Of a DNA stretch of 64,000 bases, positions 54,456-63,738 are shown piece after piece. The stretch is from the NCBI RefSeq assembly GCF_017377875.1, contig NZ_CP070975.1, positions 1,860,001 to 1,924,000 on the forward strand, read 5' to 3'. Positions within the stretch are counted from its first letter, which is position 1; each line of letters begins with the position of its first letter. Below the pieces are notes generated by a model, which was not told where the DNA came from, ran no database searches, and saw nothing but the letters and a program-made list of their open reading frames with translations. Made by a program: the position numbers and the translations under genes. Origin of the DNA: Alcaligenes sp. SORT26. GTDB taxonomy: Bacteria; Pseudomonadota; Gammaproteobacteria; Burkholderiales; Burkholderiaceae_B.

Positions 54456-54998
54456 TCACTGACCACCCTGCATCAATTTAATAATGGCCTGTGTATGCTG
54501 GGCATTCTGGGTTCCGATTAGCAAACGTCCGTCGGAAATCGTTTCACTGATACGGGCCACGCTGACCAACTGCCCTTGCACGCTTAAAAGAAGATAGTGG
54601 CCTTGCGCCTGAGCCGTGACGCTGCGCAGCTTGGTAATGCCGTTCTGATTCATCTCCAGCAAAAGAAACGTACCTTGATCTTGTGCCGTCACCGGGGTGA
54701 CACGATGCAGATCGGCTTGCGTCAACACCGGCTGAGGCAGCGCATACAGAGAGGTTCCCCCCACATCCACCGCAACCAAGGGCGCTTCCGCTTTTTCCTG
54801 CGCCAGATGCAGGGTAATCACGGCTGAAGATTGATTACGAGCAGCCGTTGCCGGGCTGGCATTCGTCGACACCGCCGAGCTTTGCATGGCAGGCGGAGCA
54901 GGATCGACCGGTTCGGGGATACGACGAGGTGCCGTTTGCTGACACGCTGCCAAGCCGCCTGCCAGAACCAGCACAGCTAATTTGTGCAGAATATTCAT
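54456..54998 (-). CDS. Lipoprotein with SecD P1-head-like domain
   Basis: 180 residues. Lipobox LAAC at about 16-19 (ILHKLAVLVLAGGLAAC). The mature part after a Pro/Ala linker has FLLLEMNQNGITKLRSVTAQAQGHYLLLSVQGQLVSVARISETISDGRLLIG, the pattern of the SecDF P1 head subdomain. The frame is open upstream to 55118, overlapping the OmpA-like gene, but ATG 54998 gives a proper signal peptide. Role beside a trimeric autotransporter is unknown; a periplasmic chaperone-like task for adhesin passage is a guess, comparable with SadB for SadA. Confidence 0.75.
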   Translation of the reverse strand: MNILHKLAVLVLAGGLAACQQTAPRRIPEPVDPAPPAMQSSAVSTNASPATAARNQSSAVITLHLAQEKAEAPLVAVDVGGTSLYALPQPVLTQADLHRVTPVTAQDQGTFLLLEMNQNGITKLRSVTAQAQGHYLLLSVQGQLVSVARISETISDGRLLIGTQNAQHTQAIIKLMQGGQ

Positions 54999-55062
54999 TG
55001 TTATCTCGGTACATGGCGCGCACCCAGTCTGGCCAGGTGCGCGCGCTGTTGCTGCATCCAAC

Positions 55063-55836
55063 TTAGCGTTGGCCTTGAACTGCAATATCAACCCGACGAT
55101 TCGGTGCCAGGCAGGCAATCAAATCACGGCGATTGTGCTGATCACACTGCACCAGAGGTCGGTCCTGACCAAAGCCTTGCGTCACAATCGCGGCGGCTGG
55201 AATGCCTTGTGCCGACAAGGCCTGCCGCACTGTCTCGGCGCGCTGCTGCGACAGGCGTTGATTCGATGCCGCATTCCCGATCCGATCGGTATGACCAGAG
55301 ACCGTCACCTGTTCGATGTCAGACATTTGCTTGAGCTGACCGGCAATATCGCGAATTGTCGCCACGCCTGCGCTGGTCAAGGTCGCACTGCCAAATGCAA
55401 AAGCCACATCCCCGGAAAGCGAGAAAGGCTGAATCGTCGCCGTTTTGGGCGTCGCATCCAGAACAGCAGCACAATCGCTGGGCTTCCAATAGAAGCTGCG
55501 ACCCAGCTTGTCCTGATCAAACAGCACCTTGAACTGACAAGTCTTGATGCCCTGTACCGTGTTGAAGTGAAACAGGTAATCCCACTCCCGAACCTTGAAG
55601 CCCTCAGCAAAGTGCGGGCGACCTAACAAGTCATAAAGCTGATCACGCGTCACACCTTCCCGAACCTGACGCAGATTGTCGATATTGGGATAAGAGCCCG
55701 TGTGAAAAGTCGCTTTGTCCACGTCAGGAAACACCGGGTTTTCTGTATGACCTTCCGAGTCCACCTGACTCAAGGTTCCGCAACCAGCAAGCACCAGACT
55801 GCCAAGCAAAGCAGCCCCAAACCAATTTTTTTTCAT
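55063..55836 (-). CDS. tpgA: TpgA-like lipoprotein: SmpA/BamE-like plus OmpA domain
   Basis: 257 residues. Lipobox LAGC at 16-19; residues about 45-130 resemble SmpA/OmlA (LRQVREGVTRDQLYDLLGRPHFAEGFKVREWDYLFHF); residues about 140-255 form an OmpA peptidoglycan-binding domain (VTVSGHTDRIGN, NQRLSQQRAETVRQAL, PNRRVDI). This exact domain pair is that of TpgA, which anchors and stabilises the trimeric autotransporter Ata in Acinetobacter. Here it lies 74 bp downstream of a trimeric autotransporter gene, supporting the same task. ATG follows MKKNWFG start with hydrophobic signal. Confidence 0.85.
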   Translation of the reverse strand: MKKNWFGAALLGSLVLAGCGTLSQVDSEGHTENPVFPDVDKATFHTGSYPNIDNLRQVREGVTRDQLYDLLGRPHFAEGFKVREWDYLFHFNTVQGIKTCQFKVLFDQDKLGRSFYWKPSDCAAVLDATPKTATIQPFSLSGDVAFAFGSATLTSAGVATIRDIAGQLKQMSDIEQVTVSGHTDRIGNAASNQRLSQQRAETVRQALSAQGIPAAAIVTQGFGQDRPLVQCDQHNRRDLIACLAPNRRVDIAVQGQR

Positions 55837-55910
55837 GATCTGAATTCCTTCAAAAGTGTGTGCTGTGCATCGGCGTCCATACGCCGATGCACCGTAGAGT
55901 CAGGGCTGGA

Positions 55911-58900
55911 TTACCACTGGTAGCCAACACCCACTGCGCCGCCATAATCACCGCGCGAGGTGGTATTGCCCGAGAGCTTGTAGACCCATTTACCGTTATC
56001 GGTAATGCCGGAGAAGCCAATAGCCATACCGGACTCTCCACGCCAGGTGCCACCGGCCATGGACATCATGTGTTTGCCCGGCAAATAAGCCTGAGGCAGC
56101 GACGCTGTTGCCATTGCGGCAGCCACACCTGCACTTAATCGGTTATCCAGACGATTGATATCGTGGCGAATATTGTTGATCTGGCCTTGCAGATTGCCCG
56201 CAACCTGATTCAACTGGCTCACGTTCACCGCATCGGTATCATTGATGCCCGCCGCCACATTAGTAATGTGCTTGCCGGACATATTGATGCCGTTCTCGTT
56301 GATGATCGGGCCACCGTTATTGATCTGAATTTCATCGGCCTGAACATTCACCGCCGTAATGGAATTGACCGTCACATCTTGAGCCAGCGATACCTTGATA
56401 TCGGCACCCACGGTCTGGCCTGCATCATTGACCCGGTCCGTCTTGGAGATCACGATGTTGTCGCCTTCAACAAAGCCCACCGTGTTGCCATTGTGGATAG
56501 GTGTACCGTCGCCGGAGCCATTGTTGCCGCCACCAGAGCCAGGGCCATTGCCATTGGAACCACCGTTGTTGCCACCGTCCTTGCCATCCGTCGGGGCTTC
56601 AACATTCCAGTGCATGCTGTCCAGAACATCTTTCAAGGATGTGTGCTGACCACCGTTGTAGGCAAAGGAGCCGTTTCCATCCAGGCCAATGAAGGACTCG
56701 ATAGGCTGGAGCTGTCCGTAATTCACGGCATCCGTCGGATTGCGACCGGCGGCCACATTGGTAATGCGCATATCACCTGCGTTGATGCCTGCCAGGGTAA
56801 TGCTGGGGCCATTGTTGATGGTCAGGCCGGTGTTACCCAGATGTACGTCATTGCCTACCGCAACACCGGCGTTGTTGATGACGGTATCGCCGGTCTTCAG
56901 GCTGCCATCAGCCCCCAGATCGATGTCCTTGTTCAACTTGACTTCAAGCTGCCCATCATCATCGGTCCCGGTCTGCTCAACCGTGATGTTCTTATCCCCT
57001 GCAAACGTCACTTGGCCATTTGGACCGATGTTGGCGCTATTACCGTCAGTATCCGTCACGTTCCAGCCTGCGCTGGCTACATCGCTGACTCGCTTGAGCT
57101 GGTCTTCCGTTGCCGCCTGGCCGCTGGTGTAATTGTCCGGATCCCAGGTGAGATTGGTCAGGCCACCAATTCGGCCCGTATCACCATTGATCGTGACCGG
57201 GTTCGCTCCGCCCACCACTACCTGCGTGCTGCTTATGGCCGTGCTATTACCGGCCGCATCTGCCACGGTGATCGCACCTGCACCCACTGTGGTCGTGTCA
57301 CCAGCGGCATTGCTCACCGTGGTGCCTGCTGCTGTCGTGGCGGTCTTGTTGCCTGCACCATCATCCACCGTCAGACCATCGTTGTTGACCAAGGTGTTGC
57401 CTGTGGTCAGGCTGCCATCCGCACCCAGATCAATGTCTTTGTTCAGATCGAAAACCAGATCCGTACCATCACGCGTGATGTTGATATTGCCGTCCGTGTT
57501 GCTGAAGTCCACCGAAGCACCCGGCTTCACGTTCTCGGCAGCACCACCATTAGCGCTGACGTTCCAGCCTGCATTGGCAATGTCCGAGACCTCTTTCAAC
57601 TGCGACACATTCACAGCATCGGTATCATCCGTGCCAGCATCCAGATTGGTGATCTTCTTGCCACCCATATTGATGCCGTCGCCGTTGATCACCGGACCAC
57701 CGTTATTAATGGTGATGCTGTTCAGATCGGTCAGGTTCTGAGCCATGACCAGGTTCAACTTGTTGCCGTCGCTATCAACGCGCAAGTTGGCACCGGTGGA
57801 TTCTTCGCCTTCGGCCAGTTCACCTGAAATGGTCAAAGGTGTGTTGTCGCCCAAGGTCTTGGCAATGGTGTTGCCGGTATTGCCTGCAAAGCTCAAGCCA
57901 TCGGCCTGGGTAGCGACTTCGTTGCCCTTGTAAGTGACCTCACCCGTGTTGTTGACTACAAAGTTGTCACCCAGGCGGGTTTCACCCTGAACGGTCAGGT
58001 TATTGGTGGTGATGCTATCGCCCTTGACTACCGTATCACCGACAGTGACGCTGTCGCCGTTGATCACCGTATCGCCCACGGTGATGCTGTTGCCAACTGT
58101 CAGATCATTAGCCAGATTGAAGGCCAGATCCGTGCCATCACGTGTGATGTCGATATTGCCGTCGGTATTGCTGAAGTCCACCGAAGCGCCAGGCTTCACG
58201 TTCTCGGCAGCACCACCATTGGCGCTGACGTTCCAGCCTGCATTGGCAACATCAGAGACCTCTTTCAACTGCGATACATTCACAGCATCGGTATCGTCCG
58301 TGCCAGCATCCAGATTGGTGATCTTCTTGCCACCCATATCGATGCCGTCGCCATTGATCACCGGACCACCGTTATTGATGGTGATGCTGTTCAGATCTGT
58401 CAGGTTCTGAGCCATGACCAGGTTCAACTTGTTGCCGTCGCTATCGACGCGCAGGTTGGCGCCCGTGGAGACTTCACCCGCTGCCAGTTCGCCAGACAGC
58501 GTCAACGGTGTGTTGTCACCCAAGGTCTTGGCAATGGTGTTGCCGGTATTGCCTGCAAAGCTCAAGCCATCAGCCTGAGTGGCGACTTCGTTGCCCTTGT
58601 AGATAACATCGCCGTTGTTATTAACCACAAAGCTGTCACCCAGGCGGGTTTCGCCCTGAACGGTCAGGTTATTGGTGGTGATGCTATCGCCATTGACTAC
58701 CGTGTCACCTATCGTGACGCTGTCGCCATTGATGACTGTATCGCCTACGGTAATGCTGTTGCCCACCGTCAGATCATCGGCCAGATTGAAGGCCAGATCA
58801 GTCCCGGTACGAGTAACGGTGATGTTGCCATCGTCATTACTGAAGTCCACCGAACCACCCGGCTTCACGTTCGCAGTGGCGTCACCATTGGCACTCACAT

Positions 58901-61883
58901 ACCAGCCTTGAGCTGCGTATTTGATCGCATCGTGCACCGTGTTTTCACCGGTATCACCGATATTGCTCATGCTCAGAGTGCCGTTGGTCGCCAGCGTGGC
59001 ATTGCCACCCAGAATGTTTTTCGTGGTGTTGGCCACATTGCCCAGCACCGCATTCGTGGCATACAACTGGCTGCCATTGATCGCATCCGTGCTGCTCGCG
59101 CTGATCCGACCTGCGGCCACATTCGTCACAGTGCGTTTTTCCTGCTCCGTACCCACGCTGACGGTAGCAACAGGACGATCGCCGGCAAAGTTGCCGTAGT
59201 TCAGCCCGTTCAAAGACGCATTCAAGGTGCCAACCGCGCCTGCTGTCACGGCACCATCACCCAGTGCTACCGAGCGTGCATTGCCTGCCTGTGCGCCCTG
59301 ACCAATAGCAACAGCGCGGTCGGCCGTGCTGCGGGAATCGGCACCCAGCGCAATCGCTTGTCGTTCAATGGCCCAGGCATCACGGCCCTGAGCAATCGAA
59401 TCTTCGCCAAAGGCATGAGCGCCCTTGCCCTGTGCCTGTGCATAGTCGGCTTTGGCCTGGGCTTCGCGACCTACTGCAATACTGCTATTGAACTCGGCAA
59501 CCGAGTCCGTACCCAAGGCAATGGAATCGCGGTTCTTGTCCCGGTTTTCGACATCAGGAGCAGGCTCGCCGGAGCGAGCACGAGTACCGATGGCAATCCC
59601 ACGGGCAGCAAAGGCCTTGGCATCCGTACCGCTGGCCTGTGAGTCATTCGCATCCGCCCATGACCGGGAGCCAAAAGCCATGGCGTCAGTGGCCGTCGCC
59701 TTGGCATTGCTACCCTGAGCAATACCGCGAGCAGCATTCACCACAGAGTTTTTACCGATCACAATCCCTTCCATGGCCGTGGAACTGGATTCTGTACCAA
59801 TCACAATCGAGTTCTCGACAGACGGGCCATTTGCCTGGCGATCCGTATAGGAATCCCGGCCAATGACAATGGAATTCTTGTCACGGCTGACGACAGACGT
59901 ACCAATCGCCACACCACTCTCATCACGCGCCTCGGATTGCGAGTTACCGATGGTGGTCGAGTTCACGCCCAGGCCCTTGATGTTGTGACCCATCACAACA
60001 GAAGAAGCCCCTTCCGCACCGGCCATATGCCCGATTGCAATCGAGTCTCGCTCTTTAGCCGTCGCATCTGGCCCGATGGCAATCGAATCGATGGCAGTCG
60101 CAGCAGCGCCGTTATTGTTCTTGTTGCCCTTGTCCACGCCGCCATCATTGACGCTGAAATAGCGAGGCTTGCTGTCGGCAATCTGCTGGCCCCAGTCGTC
60201 ACCCACCTTTTCGGCCAGCTTCTCATAGTCCACTGTTGCACCCAGCGTCACCTGATCTACAGCCGATTGCAACTGGCGCACGTTCACCGCGTCCGTGTCT
60301 TTAGCACCATCTTCCACATTGACGATACGGCGCGTGAACTCGCTGCCCGCTTCGCTGCTACCGACAGAAACCGCACTGCCTGTGAAAGCCTTGTTGGTGA
60401 ATCGGCCTGTGCCGGAAACATCACCTTGTACAGCGTGGGAGTTCAAGCCCAAAGCGACAAAGTTGCTGTCTGCATGCGCATTCGGGCCAATAGCCGTCCC
60501 GGTTCCCAGAGCGGTAGTCTGACGGCCAATGGCGACCCCGGTATTACCGGCAATCGCTTTGTACCCGATGGCAACGCCTTCAGTCTCGGCACCCGCGTCC
60601 TCGCCAATACCAACAGCACGATTCGACTCGCGCCCCTGATTGGCATTCATGCCCAGGCTGATATTGCTATCCCCTTTGATATTCTGGCCAGCGTTTCGGC
60701 CCATCGTCACGTTCTCGTTGCCATTCACGCCATTGCCTGCGCCATCACCCAGCGCCACGTTGAACTGGCCTGTGACGTTCTGCCCCGTTGCCTGTCCAAT
60801 AGCGATATTGTGCGAACGGTCGCCCGGCAGATGATTGCCAGTCGCCCGGCCAGCATCATTACCGATGGAGATATTGTTATCTGCATTGGCTTGAGCACCC
60901 AAACCCAAGGCGATACCATTGGCACCACTGGCCTGGGCCTGCGTGCCCAATGCCAAGGCATTATTTCCACCCGCCGCTGCTTCGCGACCCACCGCGACGC
61001 TGGCCAGGCCACTGCTCTGACTATCCTTGCCAATAGCAATGGCCGCCTCCGGTTTGGGTCGGCTGTCTGCGCTGGCGACACGGGCACCGTCACCCAATGC
61101 AATCGCACTCTCGGCATCGGCCAAGGCCCCCTGGCCTGCGGCAATACTGCGATCACCCTCTGCCTTGGACTCAGGGCCAATCGCAATGGATTCTTCACCG
61201 TTCGCCTCGGAATCGGGCTGCTCGGAGTTAGCACGGAAATACTTCACGCCGGGAGTGGTTTCATCCACACCTAAAGCGGTCAAACGATTGTTGATCGTTA
61301 GCAGTCCAGCTTCAGCCGTTCCAATTCGTGTGCCCTGAGCAGCAATAGCCGTTTCATTATTCGTAATTCGGCTGGCATGATCTGCGATGGCAGTCTGATT
61401 GTCAGCCAGCTTGGTCGCATGGTCTGCAATAGCAGCTTCATTGCCAGCAACCCGGCCTTCCAGCCCGTCAATCTTGCCTGTATTAGTCAGTACATCAGCA
61501 GAAGTGGCATTCAACTGCCCCTGAGTCGCCACGGACTCACCGCCCACCGTAATCTGATCGGCACTCAAGACACCCGCAATTGTCAGGCTGCTCAAGCCCA
61601 CAATGCTGCCACCGCCTGTGAACCGGATGGTGCCGCCCGGAGCCGTGAAGTTGATCACGTTGTCCAGACCCTCATCAGGAATCTCGACCGCGGCCCATAC
61701 ATTGCTCATCCCCAGCGCACTGGCCGTCAAGATCGCAGCCAAACCCAGACGGGCAGCAAAAGACGGATGCTTGGCGCCCGCCACACAAGAAGAACTGCGT
61801 TTGCCTTTCGCGTTCTTATTCTCTGAGACGGCAACAAATGTTCCAGTCTGCTCATTCCAGATGGTTTTATAGACGTGATTCAT
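55911..61883 (-). CDS. Trimeric autotransporter adhesin (YadA/Ata type), 1990 aa
   Basis: N-terminal ESPR (MNHVYKTIWNEQTGTFVAVS), long signal peptide ending near WAA (about residue 66), coiled coil, and a head with many AIG-x-A-x-A-x-G YadA repeats (about 260-960). Stalk with three necks of the type DAVNVSQLKEV and long near-identical tandem units. A Gly/Asn-rich linker (DGKDGGNNGGSNG region) precedes the last stalk and the C-terminal four-strand anchor ending VGVGYQW. Start ATG 61883 overlaps the EAL gene stop by 4 bp; the open frame to 62156 is only the overlap. Surface adhesion or biofilm role expected. Confidence 0.93.
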   Translation of the reverse strand: MNHVYKTIWNEQTGTFVAVSENKNAKGKRSSSCVAGAKHPSFAARLGLAAILTASALGMSNVWAAVEIPDEGLDNVINFTAPGGTIRFTGGGSIVGLSSLTIAGVLSADQITVGGESVATQGQLNATSADVLTNTGKIDGLEGRVAGNEAAIADHATKLADNQTAIADHASRITNNETAIAAQGTRIGTAEAGLLTINNRLTALGVDETTPGVKYFRANSEQPDSEANGEESIAIGPESKAEGDRSIAAGQGALADAESAIALGDGARVASADSRPKPEAAIAIGKDSQSSGLASVAVGREAAAGGNNALALGTQAQASGANGIALGLGAQANADNNISIGNDAGRATGNHLPGDRSHNIAIGQATGQNVTGQFNVALGDGAGNGVNGNENVTMGRNAGQNIKGDSNISLGMNANQGRESNRAVGIGEDAGAETEGVAIGYKAIAGNTGVAIGRQTTALGTGTAIGPNAHADSNFVALGLNSHAVQGDVSGTGRFTNKAFTGSAVSVGSSEAGSEFTRRIVNVEDGAKDTDAVNVRQLQSAVDQVTLGATVDYEKLAEKVGDDWGQQIADSKPRYFSVNDGGVDKGNKNNNGAAATAIDSIAIGPDATAKERDSIAIGHMAGAEGASSVVMGHNIKGLGVNSTTIGNSQSEARDESGVAIGTSVVSRDKNSIVIGRDSYTDRQANGPSVENSIVIGTESSSTAMEGIVIGKNSVVNAARGIAQGSNAKATATDAMAFGSRSWADANDSQASGTDAKAFAARGIAIGTRARSGEPAPDVENRDKNRDSIALGTDSVAEFNSSIAVGREAQAKADYAQAQGKGAHAFGEDSIAQGRDAWAIERQAIALGADSRSTADRAVAIGQGAQAGNARSVALGDGAVTAGAVGTLNASLNGLNYGNFAGDRPVATVSVGTEQEKRTVTNVAAGRISASSTDAINGSQLYATNAVLGNVANTTKNILGGNATLATNGTLSMSNIGDTGENTVHDAIKYAAQGWYVSANGDATANVKPGGSVDFSNDDGNITVTRTGTDLAFNLADDLTVGNSITVGDTVINGDSVTIGDTVVNGDSITTNNLTVQGETRLGDSFVVNNNGDVIYKGNEVATQADGLSFAGNTGNTIAKTLGDNTPLTLSGELAAGEVSTGANLRVDSDGNKLNLVMAQNLTDLNSITINNGGPVINGDGIDMGGKKITNLDAGTDDTDAVNVSQLKEVSDVANAGWNVSANGGAAENVKPGASVDFSNTDGNIDITRDGTDLAFNLANDLTVGNSITVGDTVINGDSVTVGDTVVKGDSITTNNLTVQGETRLGDNFVVNNTGEVTYKGNEVATQADGLSFAGNTGNTIAKTLGDNTPLTISGELAEGEESTGANLRVDSDGNKLNLVMAQNLTDLNSITINNGGPVINGDGINMGGKKITNLDAGTDDTDAVNVSQLKEVSDIANAGWNVSANGGAAENVKPGASVDFSNTDGNINITRDGTDLVFDLNKDIDLGADGSLTTGNTLVNNDGLTVDDGAGNKTATTAAGTTVSNAAGDTTTVGAGAITVADAAGNSTAISSTQVVVGGANPVTINGDTGRIGGLTNLTWDPDNYTSGQAATEDQLKRVSDVASAGWNVTDTDGNSANIGPNGQVTFAGDKNITVEQTGTDDDGQLEVKLNKDIDLGADGSLKTGDTVINNAGVAVGNDVHLGNTGLTINNGPSITLAGINAGDMRITNVAAGRNPTDAVNYGQLQPIESFIGLDGNGSFAYNGGQHTSLKDVLDSMHWNVEAPTDGKDGGNNGGSNGNGPGSGGGNNGSGDGTPIHNGNTVGFVEGDNIVISKTDRVNDAGQTVGADIKVSLAQDVTVNSITAVNVQADEIQINNGGPIINENGINMSGKHITNVAAGINDTDAVNVSQLNQVAGNLQGQINNIRHDINRLDNRLSAGVAAAMATASLPQAYLPGKHMMSMAGGTWRGESGMAIGFSGITDNGKWVYKLSGNTTSRGDYGGAVGVGYQW
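57423..58858 (-). repeat. Near-identical tandem repeat units inside the adhesin gene
   Basis: Two full units of about 670 bp (roughly 57423-58130 and 58131-58858) encode the same series: GNSITVGDTVINGDSV, LTVQGETRLGD, VATQADGLSFAGNTGNT, NLVMAQNLTDLNSI and DAVNVSQLKEVSD. Nucleotide identity is high with scattered synonymous differences. They encode stalk segments and are candidate sites for length variation by recombination. Confidence 0.8.
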
Positions 61884-63169
61884 CTCTGTTCCTGATCCTT
61901 TAAGGAATACTTCTTGAATGCAAAGTTGGTGTGAGTGGGGTTGAAGCTGTCTTGAACGCACAAAGGTGCCGCCCCCTCCCACGGGGGCTGGACGGAGGGG
62001 GGAGCAATCAGATAGCCCTGGACGGCGTGCACGCCTGCCTCGACGCTCAACTGGTAATCCAGGGCTGTCTCTATTCCTTCGGCGATGACGTATTGGCTGA
62101 TGCCGCGTGAGGCATGAACCCAGGAATTCAGGGCAGCGATGCCGTCCTTGTCCCATGCCTGATGCACAAGGGCCTTATCGATTTTTATGATGTGAGGACG
62201 CACCTGCCGGGCCAGATCCAGGGTGTTGAACCCCGCCCCGATGTCATCAATGGCTACTTTGCAGCCCAGCTTTCGCAAGGTGCGAAGCAGGCTGGCCGCC
62301 GCCTCCTGATCAAAAACCGCCGCGGTTTCTGTAATCTCCAGGGTCAAGCGACGTGCCAGTTGCGGGTCCGTGTTCAGTACCGCAATGAGCAATCTCCACC
62401 AGGGCGCAGACTGCAAAGACAAGGGGGAAATGTTGCAGGCAAGGTGGATATCCGGATTTCGTTCCAGAATCTGCACAGCCGCCCAAAGGACACTGGCATC
62501 CAATCGTTCCGTGCAGTGCAAACGCTCTATCGCTTGGACCACCAGGGCGCAAGACGCGGGCTGGACGCGTTCATCCGCCCCTCCCCAGCGCAACAGCAGC
62601 TCGTAATACAGAATCTGCTGATGATTCTCGACCAACACAACGGGCTGGAATGACAGGGCCACCTTCTCGTCCCGCATGTCGGCAAAGAAACGGCTTGCCA
62701 AGGCCATGTCATTGCGGGTCTGCGCGCAAACAGGGGGCTGGACTTCGGAAAAGGCAATCGTGCTGGCCAGCGAATGCAGATGGGAAAGACAAACGGGTTG
62801 GTCGACCGAGGCCTCTACCCAGGCCAGTACGGCATTCACAAGGATGCTGTCCGAGCCGCATTGGACAGGCTCATAGCACAGCGCCGCTTTGACGCGTTCC
62901 AGGAACAGGTCCTTGTCAAACTGGGAAGGCAAGCGGCAGTCGCTCAGGCTGATCAGCACCGCGTGATCGAGCACCAGGATGTCGTCGCGCACCACGCCAT
63001 AAGGGCGCAGCCGCTCCTGGATAGCGGACAAAAAGGCTTGTCGAAACAGGTGTGCGTCGTAGGCCTGGGCAAGCGACTCGGCGCTGCGCAGGCCCAACAG
63101 CAGATAACTGTTTGAAGGCGTAACTTGCTGCAACCAGCAAGACAGGAACTCTACCGACGCCGCGCCCAT
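61880..63169 (-). CDS. EAL-domain cyclic-di-GMP phosphodiesterase
   Basis: 429 residues. The N-terminal 170 residues resemble no named sensor. The EAL domain is about 180-410: YYELLLRW (E-x-L), CNISPLSL (metal Asn), LTLEITETA, AIDDIGAGFNTL (DD pair), HIIKIDKALV (Lys), VIAEGIET and VQGYLIA. The metal and catalytic residues of active EAL enzymes are present, so it should degrade c-di-GMP. GTG 63196 is an alternative start. It leads the adhesion operon, overlapping the adhesin start by 4 bp, an unusual direct pairing of PDE and adhesin. Confidence 0.9.
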   Translation of the reverse strand: MGAASVEFLSCWLQQVTPSNSYLLLGLRSAESLAQAYDAHLFRQAFLSAIQERLRPYGVVRDDILVLDHAVLISLSDCRLPSQFDKDLFLERVKAALCYEPVQCGSDSILVNAVLAWVEASVDQPVCLSHLHSLASTIAFSEVQPPVCAQTRNDMALASRFFADMRDEKVALSFQPVVLVENHQQILYYELLLRWGGADERVQPASCALVVQAIERLHCTERLDASVLWAAVQILERNPDIHLACNISPLSLQSAPWWRLLIAVLNTDPQLARRLTLEITETAAVFDQEAAASLLRTLRKLGCKVAIDDIGAGFNTLDLARQVRPHIIKIDKALVHQAWDKDGIAALNSWVHASRGISQYVIAEGIETALDYQLSVEAGVHAVQGYLIAPPSVQPPWEGAAPLCVQDSFNPTHTNFAFKKYSLKDQEQR

Positions 63170-63738
63170 TACGCGCCCCGCATCGCCAGTTGGCACTCTA
63201 GGCGTTGGCCCTCAATCCGCGCCTGGCCTGCCAGCCGGAAGCGGCCAAAAAGCCTCCTTTATGTCAACATCCCTTCCATAACAAATAGTCACGTTTGTAC
63301 GTGGAATCTACGCTGAAAAGGATCATTTCGATGCGCTATTCGGTTGGGACTAAAAGGAGGCTTCTTGTCAAAATCTCAAACCTATTTACGCCTTTTCTTA
63401 ACCATTGTTGACGCTTGCCTTGTACAGGCTGCAACGTTCTTCAAAAAGTGCATCGACCCGGACCCGCTGCGTGTTGACACACATGTGGCTGCCGCTAACA
63501 CTTAATCAGTATCTGCATCTGAAACATGCGTTAATAAAAATTGACGTCCTAGTTTTTAGTGCAGTACGAGCGACCTTAGTCGCCCTTTACGTGACAGCAG
63601 GTTTGCATGTAGTTAGTAAAACTTGACATCGCGTGGCCACAACTCCACTAGACCATCTTGGTTTTACTAACGCCGATTGCACTGAGATGTGGTCGAAGAG
63701 GGAGGGGGGCTGCGCCTTGCGCTAGGAAGATGGGTATT
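63170..63738. other. Gap before the recombinase with inverted repeat
   Basis: About 570 bp. An 11-bp perfect inverted repeat, GTTAGTAAAAC (63612-63622) and GTTTTACTAAC (63661-63671), lies 68 bp ahead of the recombinase gene and may be a recombination or operator site. A short stem GCGAC / GTCGC is near 63568-63585. Composition differs from the flanking adhesion operon, marking the junction to a mobile segment. A small ORF at 63365-63505 is listed separately. Confidence 0.45.
63365..63505 (+). CDS. Possible 46-residue small protein (TTG start)
   Basis: A TTG start follows a perfect AGGAGG by about 5 nt and opens a frame MSKSQTYLRLFLTIVDAC, running to TAA at 63503-63505. Residues 7-25 are moderately hydrophobic. 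No family recognised; it may be a remnant of a disrupted gene. The strong ribosome-binding site is the only real support. Confidence 0.25.
   Translation: MSKSQTYLRLFLTIVDACLVQAATFFKKCIDPDPLRVDTHVAAANT

Noticed and set aside
55003-55118. Extended start of the SecD-like lipoprotein
   Set aside because: It would overlap the OmpA-like gene and destroy the signal peptide; ATG 54998 gives a normal lipobox.
56163-57827. Long plus-strand open frame (554 aa) opposite the adhesin
   Set aside because: It mirrors the repetitive adhesin frame, has no SD and no recognisable domain; the minus-strand protein has clear ESPR, head, neck and anchor.
61884-62156. N-terminal extension of the adhesin
   Set aside because: It overlaps the EAL domain coding region; ESPR starting at 61883 with SD marks the true start.
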